Shown here in pieces: positions 1 through 8,300 of a stretch of DNA of 64,000 nucleotides (positions are counted from its first letter, which is position 1; each line of letters opens with the position of its first letter). Origin of the DNA: Branchiostoma floridae. Taxonomy: Eukaryota; Chordata; Leptocardii; Amphioxiformes; Branchiostomatidae. The DNA is taken from positions 12,777,131-12,841,130 of the forward strand of contig NC_049996.1 of assembly GCF_000003815.2 (NCBI RefSeq), in the 5' to 3' direction. A program made the translations under genes and the position numbers. Below the pieces are notes generated by a model. That model saw only the letters and a list, made by a program, of their open reading frames with translations, was not told where the DNA came from and did not search any database.

Positions 1-61
1 ACATCCCTTTTAGGTCTTGTTGGTAGTGATAAGATAAACAAATAGAATAAAATGTATGTAC

Positions 62-98
62 CTCATCCAGCCACCTCCCAATGTAGTTTGGTCACAAT
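62..98 (-). CDS. Fibrinogen-like domain exon ([11 protein letters not shown])
   Basis: On the minus strand a pyrimidine-rich acceptor ending CACAG precedes 37 coding bases, followed by donor GTACAT. Joined in phase 1 to the exon at 472-570 it gives [15 protein letters not shown]. This is the conserved start of fibrinogen-related and fibrillar-collagen C-terminal domains (Y-C-D-x-T-T-x-G-G-G-W). The exon ends in phase 2, and the rest of the domain lies off the window. Confidence 0.7.
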
Positions 99-3000
99 CT
101 GTGAAAAAAGGTAGGTGATAGATCACTTCATAAAGTTCATTGTTACTTTTATTGATGTTTTGTACTCCCTTTTATACTCCCTTTAAGGTACCATTAAAGC
201 ACTTCAAAACACTACTATGCCGTAAAACATCTTTGCCACCACAATTAGGTTAATTTGTAGTCATAAAACATAATCTGGATCAATCTTCTGGTTGCAGTCT
301 TCTAAATAATTTTAGAAGTATCATAGCCTCAGGAGAATATTATTTTAGATATATGTGTGAATATCATCTAACGTATCAGGAGGGTATCATTTTATCTATG
401 TGTGAAATGAATGGAAAGGAAACATAAGGTTTCCAACTCCAGATGGATTCACAAATGGGTAATGTACTTACAGACAGAGAACTGCTCTGAGTTCGGATCT
501 GGCTGCACAATGTACCACCCGTCTCCATAGTCTCTCCCAGCTGTTATGTATGCCTTACACGATGGTAGTGCTACAGAAAGGATAACATTACTTTTCTAAT
601 ATATGAAGATATGAACGGTTTGTTTTCTAATACATACGGTTAGTAGTTGTAAGTCTACTTGATTATTTCTACAAAGTTAGAAAATATTATCTAGGGGTTT
701 GATAATGTTCAAATTTAACATACATTACAACAGTCCATGTATTGAAGGGTTGGTGGAAGGAGCGGTCCAGTCCTGGTGGCTTCATATTTTCCACTGTCCG
801 GACGGGACTGCTCTTTCCACCAACCCACCGACTGAAACACTAGACTAGTCATCATCATCATATCTTATACTAGACTAGTGGCATTAAAATATTATTAATA
901 GTACCATAAAATTTCCTTTTGGTTCTATCAACAAAAGGCAACTCACCACCACAGGCCAAGCCACTGGCATTCGAAACATAGTTGGGACAAGTACAGAAGA
1001 AGCTTCCTGGGGTGTTGGTGCAGGTTTGAGCACAACCACCATTATTAGATGCACATTCATCCACATCTGTAACATAAAAAGGTCCTTGTAACATTTGCAA
1101 ACGAAGACGATTCAAGAGCACAGTGTATGATCGCATAGCGTCTGTCGATCATTTGAGCAAAAGTACAAGAATTGTCTTTGAATCTCATTACAAGCATTTA
1201 TACTTTATGATCTGTGAAAAGCATTAGACTCAACTCACCATCACAAGACAGGCCGTCTTCATTCAATACGAAGCCATCCCTACAAGAACAGATGAGACTG
1301 CTGGTGCAGGTGTGAGCACACCCGCCATTGTTAGAGGTACATTCGTCCACGGTCACATCTGTAACAGAAAAGGTATTTTGACACTTGAATTTGCTGTCCG
1401 AGTTTTGTTTGAAGTCAACAGAAAGCTGGGTTATATTTTGCAAATGATGATGTTTGATCTCATTAAAAACATTGGTGTTATTGGTTCCATACTTGAATTT
1501 GTATTTTTCTTTAGCAAAAGGATGGCCTGAAACCTTTTTGGACTGTTTTAGAAGAAGCGGCCAAACTACGCGTACGGCTATTAAAAGAAAGCCGGGTTTG
1601 ACTAGCAAAAAAAAAAAAGAAACCATCATAAACCTTGTCGCGTCTGTGGACATTATTATTTTGCATCCACCTGCACCGTGCTGTTTGATTTGACCGTTTG
1701 TCATACAAAATGAAAATTGTAACTTATCTCTGGCCATACCTTTTGACCCGCATGGACAGTCTCGACCTGGCATCCCGTCACGGCCGTCTCTGCCAGGGAT
1801 ACCGGGCGGACCTTGCAGGCACACTAAGGCAAAAACAAAACGACAACAGCTAGAAGCAAATACGCTGATGAAATAACGTTAAAGTGGGTGGGTGAGGGGT
1901 TCCTGATGATAAGATTCGCGGTAAGCATATATAAAGATTTAAAAATGTTCAGAATCTCGTGAAACGAAACAAATCACTGCGTTGGCGCGGAAATCTCACT
2001 ACATGAGGTTCTGCACACCATGTCTGAAGTAATCTCCAAGCAGATCCTACGGTGCCATAAGATAGTGTCAAAGCTGGCCAGGGAGCATAGCTAGCCGGCT
2101 AAGGGAGTCAAACGGGCACCGTGATAGAACGTCCTTGGTTTGATACTATACATTACGCACCGTGGATCTGGTTCGAGATTATGTCTGAAGGGCGTGCACA
2201 CGAAAGGTTACCCGAGATGTCGAGGTAGGCTTGACATCGTTATGGTGATGGCCTCTAGTTTTCACTCATACAAATACTTTGTTTACCATGCCTATACCTT
2301 AATACAGACAAGTGTCGCACTTACCCCCTGTCTCAGAAGTTACCGCCTGCCTCTTCGCCCTAGGACCACTATTTTTTCCCGGTACCGACTGTCATGGAAG
2401 AGAGAAATAGCAATGATGATTCGGACGCCATTATTTGTATGGGCTGCTTACAGAACCATGTACGTCTTTGCAAAAACTAAAATAAAACTTGTCTGATAGT
2501 TTAGATGTCAGAACTTTGCCGGGAGAACTCTTGGAATGATTTGGAATATTTTGAATGTCTATATCTATGGTTCGATGTGATATGATGAAATATGCATCCG
2601 TATCTTAATTGTTATGTTATAAGACTTCTTTTGAAAATTAGCTACTAGAGTACAAAACAAGAACATGACTGGCCTGGTATCCACAACCTATTGTAGCTGC
2701 CCAATCTCTCTTTTGTCATTTCCGCAAGGTTGCCGGGATACCAGGCTGCGCCGTCACGGAAGCACAAACTTTAACGTCACAGTGGACTTTGAACGGTCTT
2801 ACCTGGTGATTGGTCTGGCCTTCAGTCGGCACACCGTTTTGGATCTTATCCTCCAGGGCTTGGAGCCGCTCTCTCAGATACGTCACCTCGACCTCTCGCT
2901 GTGCTCTCATGGCCGCCACTTCCTTGTTGTAGTCTGCCACGCCGCTCTTCAGCGCTGACAGTTCCTCTATTTCCCGGCCCTGGAGAGCCACCCGCTCGCT

Positions 3001-3153
3001 CAGACGCGCCCCTTCTTGTATCACCAGGACGATGATGATCACGGACATGCACGCCGTCAGGAGTTGGACCAGCGAAGTGAAGACAACGGGGCCGTGTACA
3101 CGACGACGGCTGAAATAGCCATCGCTGTCCATAGGAAGCTTCTCCGCGCTCAT
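62..3153 (-). CDS. Type II transmembrane protein with coiled coil, collagen, EGF-like and fibrinogen-like domains (partial, 6 coding exons seen)
   Basis: The gene reads on the minus strand from ATG 3153 and leaves the window at the left edge. Visible coding exons are 3153-2803, 1823-1740, 1358-1239, 1066-947, 570-472 and 98-62. In order they encode a short cytoplasmic N-terminus, one membrane helix (about residues 22-44) with no cleavable signal, a charged coiled coil, a Gly-X-Y stretch with four triplets ([18 protein letters not shown]), two six-cysteine EGF-like domains, and the opening of a fibrinogen-like domain with the [11 protein letters not shown] signature. A type II topology, coiled coil, collagen and C-terminal recognition domain recall membrane collagens and FIBCD1-type receptors, but the EGF insertion fits no family I can name. 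The five downstream exons join cleanly in phase 1. Exon 1 ends in phase 0, so at least one exon between 1824 and 2802 was not found. A cell-surface or matrix recognition role is inferred only. Confidence 0.8.
472..570 (-). CDS. Exon opening the fibrinogen-like domain
   Basis: This 99-nt exon has acceptor TTTCTGTAG and donor GTAAGT on the minus strand and is phase 1 at both ends. It encodes [20 protein letters not shown] followed by [12 protein letters not shown]. The pattern of cysteine, glycine-rich loop and 'GxYxIxPD' is what precedes the VYCD signature in fibrinogen-like domains, and the next exon supplies that signature. Confidence 0.7.
747..826. repeat. Small foldback element in intron
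   Basis: Two arms of about 27 bp (GGGTTGGTGGAARGAGC type at 747 and its complement ending at 826) flank a short AT-rich loop. The arms match with only a few mismatches. This is consistent with a miniature foldback transposon inside the intron between the EGF-2 and fibrinogen-like exons. No target duplication was resolved. Confidence 0.6.
947..1066 (-). CDS. EGF-like domain 2 exon
   Basis: This 120-nt symmetric phase-1 exon encodes [16 protein letters not shown], then a TPGSFFCTC segment and a last cysteine pair. It has the six cysteines of an EGF-like module and the D-x-D-E-C start of calcium-binding EGF domains. The acceptor is ...TTACAG and the donor is GTGAGT. Confidence 0.85.
1239..1358 (-). 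CDS. EGF-like domain 1 exon
   Basis: This 120-nt phase-1 exon encodes [18 protein letters not shown], then [19 protein letters not shown] and a final cysteine. It is an EGF-like module that aligns closely with the next EGF exon. The pair probably arose by exon duplication, since exon length, phase and the SNNGGCA core are shared. Confidence 0.85.
1740..1823 (-). CDS. Collagen-like Gly-X-Y exon
   Basis: This 84-nt exon encodes a cysteine, then [18 protein letters not shown], then CPCGSKG. It has a TTTGCCTTAG acceptor and a GTATGG donor and is phase 1 at both ends. The triplet stretch is short, and the flanking cysteines could lock a trimer. Proline- and arginine-rich triplets are typical of stable short collagen helices. 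Confidence 0.8.
2030..2105. repeat. Foldback MITE family A, partial copy
   Basis: The segment starts with TAATCTCCAAGCAGATCCTA and continues with CATAAGATAGTGTCAAAGCTGG. It matches the left arm of the complete element at 29094-29283. The right arm is missing or too decayed to see. Confidence 0.6.
2672..2746. repeat. Short inverted repeat (GCCTGGTATCC arms)
   Basis: The motif GCCTGGTATCC near 2672 and its complement GGATACCAGGC ending at 2746 bracket about 50 bp, with an extra AACCT/AGGTT pairing inside. It looks like a miniature foldback element in the first intron of the minus-strand gene. Confidence 0.5.
2803..3153 (-). CDS. First coding exon: cytoplasmic tail, membrane anchor and coiled coil
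   Basis: ATG at 3153 sits in a fair context (A at -3). The exon encodes 117 residues: a short N-terminus with SRRR, a hydrophobic stretch ([20 protein letters not shown] and on) at about residues 22-44, and a heptad-like charged region ([26 protein letters not shown]) to about residue 105. The exon ends CACCAG before donor GTAAGA, in phase 0. No N-terminal signal peptide is present, so the helix should act as a signal anchor in type II orientation. Confidence 0.75.
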
Positions 3154-3480
3154 TCTTGCGTAAATGGATGCGAATGTCTTCCAAACTGTGCGAGTTTGTG
3201 GCTAGTCACACTGTAGCACTGCGGTACCTGAGGTCCAGCTGGCGCAATGTTCTCCACAATTCTGATCTATGATCTGCCTACCTTTAAGGTTGTTCAAAGA
3301 TGACCGTCAAGGAAGTGGCATGGAAAGGTACTAGTCAGGGGGTTCCCCTTGACCCCACCTAGGACTGGCTTAGTCACCCTTGAGCGTTTTGATTGGCTAT
3401 TAGCCGAAAGTGAGACCCAACTTCATTGTGACGTCATTGTGTCCACTTCGGCAAGACCATATCAACACCTTTTAAGCTGT
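3154..3480. other. Upstream flank of the minus-strand gene
   Basis: This stretch should hold the 5' UTR and promoter of the minus-strand collagen/EGF gene. I see no convincing TATA box or other coding region in it. Confidence 0.3.
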
Positions 3481-3789
3481 TTAAGGGCACAACCCGCCAT
3501 ACGTGCAAATACGTGCTGTCTACGTGCCAAAACGTGGGCAATCTTTTGTGATCCGTAAGTGGTAAGTACCGCCTCCGTATGAACTCGTAGTAGGGAATCC
3601 GACGGATTTTGGAGCACGCAGACACGCCGTAGAATTTTACGTGCAGGCTTTGTGTGCACCTTGCGCAACCGTGTGAGTGACGTGCGTTGACGTACTCCCT
3701 CCCTGCTCTTGCCAGTCGTTCCCCACTTTTTCAGAAATACGTGGCGGACGTGGCCTTGCAAATCGCACGTACGGCGGGTTGGGCCCTTA
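3481..3789. mobile_element. MITE with about 30-bp terminal inverted repeats
   Basis: The left end TAAGGGCACAACCCGCCATA and the complement of the right end TAAGGGCCCAACCCGCCGTA pair over roughly 30 bp. They enclose about 250 bp with no coding frame of note. The flanks carry TTA/TAA, so a PIF/Harbinger-like 3-bp duplication is possible, but the TIR itself begins with TAA and the duplication cannot be separated from it. Confidence 0.65.
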
Positions 3790-3995
3790 GCTTTAAATAC
3801 GTACATGGGCTATACGATACTGTATACAAGACATACCCTGTATACGAGTTTGTAAGGTCATGTTGATTCGATTATATGGATGTCATCATCTCGTGGATCA
3901 ATTTTCGTCCGTTTAAAAAAAAGGAGGTTGATGCTGAGTAGAGGGTAGAGACATTTGTTGTACAGTTCCTCCATTTCCTCTCGTACTAGCGCATG

Positions 3996-4664
3996 TGTAA
4001 GCGCCAACATTCCTGTATTTAAACTTGCCGCCTTAAAATAGGTTAGGTAGTCAATTTGAATAAGTTTCCCGCCAAAAACACATGCCAACCACCCCGGGGG
4101 AAGCAAATCACCACTCCCCAGAAGTCACCCGGGCAGAAGGAAGTCACCCGCGCAGAAGGAAGACAGAGGGCAGAAAAGGCCTAGAGACCAACTCTAGGAA
4201 AATTGGGCCTGGTGGAGATCAACCCCAGGAAACTTAGGCCTAGAGATTATTTCTCCAGGAAATTTAGGCTTGGAGACATAGTGTACTCCAAGAAGAAGAA
4301 GAAGAAGAAGAAGGCATCAGAGGACAGTCAGCCAGTAGCCGGGAGACCAGACTAAGTTTTACGATTAAGAGCTCACCTTGGAATATACAAGAACTGAGGA
4401 GAATCACAGGACACAGGAATTCACTGAGGACACAACAAGGGACCCACTTAAGAAGATTCAGACAAGGGGATAAAACCAGAACTTTCCAGTTTAGTTGGCG
4501 GCCTTTGTACAACTACTAACACTGCTAGATTAAACCGTCAAAACGTAAGTCTGCGAGTGCGTGTCCTCTCTCTCAAGACTCCTCAGCAAAGACAAGGTGA
4601 GTTCAGTCAAAACATTCTCTAGACCCCGACCCTGGCTGAAGCGCTGAGAGTCAGCGCGCTTACA
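3996..4664 (+). repeat. 5' long terminal repeat of BEL/Pao element
   Basis: This 669-bp repeat starts TG and ends CA and is preceded by the target duplication GCATG at 3991-3995. It contains an (AAG)n run near 4292-4314 and short repeated motifs (GTCACCCG, GGCCTAGAGA). It would hold the element promoter. Confidence 0.93.
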
Positions 4665-5340
4665 GTAAAACTTATTGGTCAAAGGAGACCATAGGACTCT
4701 ATCGAGTAAAACTTATGGTCGAATGGAACCAGTAAAACTGGTTATAGGACTCCAGTAAAAACTGGTTATAGGACTCTAACGAGTAAAAGAAGAACTGTCA
4801 TTGTGATTGTATACAGTTCCAAGAATTACAGCAAATGGGCTGTGGACAGCATAGGAAATTTATCTGTCAAAGCTGAGGAACTGTTGCAAGGCCTGCATGT
4901 GTTTTCTACAAGGAAACAAAGAGCTTCTTGAGTAGAGAGTTATGTGATATGCTCAAGTTGACAGCTTGGAATGCCTGCTTGATTGATGATCTTGCACAAG
5001 AGAGAAGGTGGTCTAGACCCTCTGCGCGCCGGCGGGTTACCGTAAAACAGCTAATAGTAGCAAAAAACAAAAAACAAAAAAAAAAACTTGTGTCTACACA
5101 AGCAGTACCAAGCAAAGTCAAGCAAGATATTCAACAAGCAGAAATTGCGTATGGCTGCGATCTCGTAGAATCAAGCTCAAAAGGAGTGTACAAGGTTAAA
5201 GGAAGACATTGAAGAAAAAAGGACTTTGTACATGATTGACATATCAGATGTTAAGCTAGAACAGATGTCCAGGCTCCTGCAGTGGTAAATAAGCCAGGAA
5301 TTGGATTCTACCGTAAAAGCTCAAACCAAAGGAGATCAAG

Positions 5341-8300
5341 ATGGCATCCAAAGAGGATGAGCTTACAGAAGATAATACTGGCGTAAAACGACAGCCAAAA
5401 AAGGCAGAATGGCTCCTAGACGAAGAATCAAGGAGAAAGAAGGCGTACAGGTCTTCCATGTTGGGTAGACTCACAAGCAAGTCCAATAGCATAAGGGAGT
5501 CAATGACAGACCCAAACAACAAGCGGTACGTACAGGATATGTTGGCAGAATGGAAAGAGATATTTAGAGCGTTTAAAGAAGCTAACAAAGAGTACCAGCT
5601 CACCCTGTCGCTCGAGCAAAAGGAAGAAGACGATAGACAGTGGCTAGCTGGCAAGTTGACAGAGGCAGACCTCTTTCACCATGAAGTAGAAAGGTGGATT
5701 GATGCAGCACAGCCCCAACAGGCTGTTGGTACAAGTTTGATTCTAGATGATACAGTTAAGCCGTCTGATAGCGTTTCCCAGGCAGGCTCAGATGGACGGC
5801 GGTCCAACCTGAGTCACACAAGTACGACATCTCGGGTGAACTCAGAGGTAAGGAAGATAGAGTTGATGGCCAAGGCTGCAGCCTTGAAAGAGAGGCTAGC
5901 TCTGGAAAGAAGGTCATTAGAGATTGAGCAGGAAAAGAGGATGTTGGAGCTTACAACTGAAATCTCAGTAGAGGACGCTAAGATCAAGTTCTTTCAAGAA
6001 TTGGAGGAACAAGAACAAGAGCGAGAAGAGCGGCGGCTACCTGCCCTAAATCCAGACGTTCCGAGTTTTGTGCCTAGGACAAGGGTTAAGCAAGAAGATC
6101 CCCACGGTACCAAATCGCTCACAATGGGACCACCACAGCATGGTTATAGTTTTCCTACCAGCGACATACATGTGGGGACACAGGGAAAGGGTCCTCACCA
6201 CTCAAATCGGAAGAAGGATGAGGAGGAAGAGATAACTCCAGAGAAGTTCCTACAAGGGCTAGTACAGCAGCAGGCAGAGGTAACAAAGTTAATGGTGGAA
6301 CACAACAATCAAGCTAGCCTGCCAACAAGAGCGATCGTTCCCTTCGAAGGTGATCCCTTGAACTACGCGCAGTTCATGAAGGCATTTAGGCATGCAATTG
6401 AAGAGAAAACAACAGATGCGGAGGACAAGCTGCATTATCTGGGTCAGTACACCAGAGGAGATGCAAGGGAGTTGGTCACAAGCTGCGCTCTAATGGAACC
6501 GGAAGATGGTCTCATGGAAGCCAAGAAGTTGTTAAAGGAACGGTATGGTACGCCATTTAAGGTATCAAGGGCATATGCTGAAGAGGCAAGAAAATGGTCT
6601 GAAATCAAGCATGATGACAAGTCTGCCTTGAGAAAGTTCAGTCTCTTCCTTACAAAATGCCTAAACGCAATGAAAGGAGACGAATACTTGCAAGAGCTGG
6701 ATCACTACACAAACATAGCGCTATTGGTTGGAAAGCTTCCTTACCGACTGAAGGAGAGATGGCGAAGGAAGTCACACGACATCCAACGGCAAGGAAGGGT
6801 CAAGTTTAAGGACCTAGTGGACTTCGTCAAGCAGGAAGAGCAAATCTCTTCAAATGACATGTTTGATGACAAGTCAGCCAAGGAACCGTTCAAACGAAGG
6901 GACCGAGCAAAAGGCTCCAGCTTGGCAGTAACGACGGGCCAAGAAGAACTGAAATGCAGCTTCTGTGAGAAGAGGAACCATGACGTGACTGAATGCAGGG
7001 TGTTGGCAAACAAGTCATATGATGAGCGTCTGCAATACATCAAAGGCCAAGGCCTGTGTTTTGGTTGTCTGAAGAAGACACACCTGGCGAGGGACTGCAA
7101 ACAAAGGGCTACTTGTGGGAAGTGCCAGAAGTCTCATCCTACAGTACTACACCGCGAAGTAGAGGCACAGCCCAAGAAGACGGCAGCTGTAGGGCGTATA
7201 GCACGCTCCGACTGGGAGGGAGTACCCTCTATAATCCCAGTGAAAGTACGTAGCAAGACAACAAACGTAACGATTCAAACCTATGCATTCCTTGACAACG
7301 GAAGTGACGTTGTCTTCTGTACGGAGTCCCTGAAGAAACGTTTGAAAACAAGCGGGAGGAAAGTCAAGTTAACGCTGAACACAATCAACGGCTCTAAAGA
7401 AGCGAACACCGAGGTCTTAGAGGACCTAGAAGTCTCGGACTTAGGTAGGGAAAATATCATCCCTATAGCTACAGCGTATACCCAAGAGAAGATCCCGGCT
7501 TCCAAGAAGAATATAATTTCGACGGAAGATCTAAAGGACTACCCCTACCTCAGGGAGGTAGAGTTGCCAGAGATAGATGCCGAAATCGGCTTATTGATCG
7601 GTAACAACGTGCCAAAGGCGGTAGAGCCCTGGCAAGTTATCAACAGTCAAGGTGATGGACCTTATGCAGTGAGAACATTACTGGGATGGTCCGTAAACGG
7701 TCCCCTCAAGGGGGCCAGCGATGACAAAAATGTCAACAGGATAAGTGTCGACCAGAACCTAGAGACACAGCTGGAGAGTTACTTTAATCATGACTTCAGC
7801 GAAGCAAAGGAGGACAAAAGAGAGATGTCCATGGAAGACAAACGGTTCATGGAAATAGTCGAGGAAGAAACCAAGAAGTCGGGTGACCACTATGAGGTTC
7901 CTTTGCCATTCAAGCGACCCAACCCAGCCATGCCGAACAACCGCCCATTAGCCGTACAGCGGTTAAAGCATTTACAAAGGAAGCTCTCAAAGGATGTAAA
8001 CTTCAAAAAGGACTACGCTGACTTCATGGAGAACATCATTGAAAAGGGATATGCGGAAAAGATACCACCAGATGAGAACGTAGGACCACAACATGAGAAT
8101 GAAAATGCTACGGTGTGGTACGTACCACACCACGGCGTGTACCACCCGCAGAAGAAGAAGATTCGCGTGGTGTTTGACTGCGCCGCGGAATATGCAGGAA
8201 CGTCCCTAAACCAACAGCTGCTGCAAGGCCCAGACCTGAACAACACTTTGGTGGGAGTCCTGACTCGGTTCCGGCAGGAACCTGTGGGTCTCATGGCAGA

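Noticed and set aside
2140-2496. 118-codon plus-strand frame
   Set aside because: It has no recognisable domain, lies within an intron of the minus-strand gene and has no sign of splice or promoter signals.
4675-4691. TGGTCAAAGGAGACCA as primer binding site of the BEL element
   Set aside because: It starts with TGG but lies 10 bp after the LTR, and I could not match it to a tRNA 3' end with confidence.
4928-5212. 94-codon frame in the leader of the BEL element
   Set aside because: It has no domain, overlaps an A-rich stretch and precedes the clear gag-pol start. It is more likely a chance frame in the untranslated leader.
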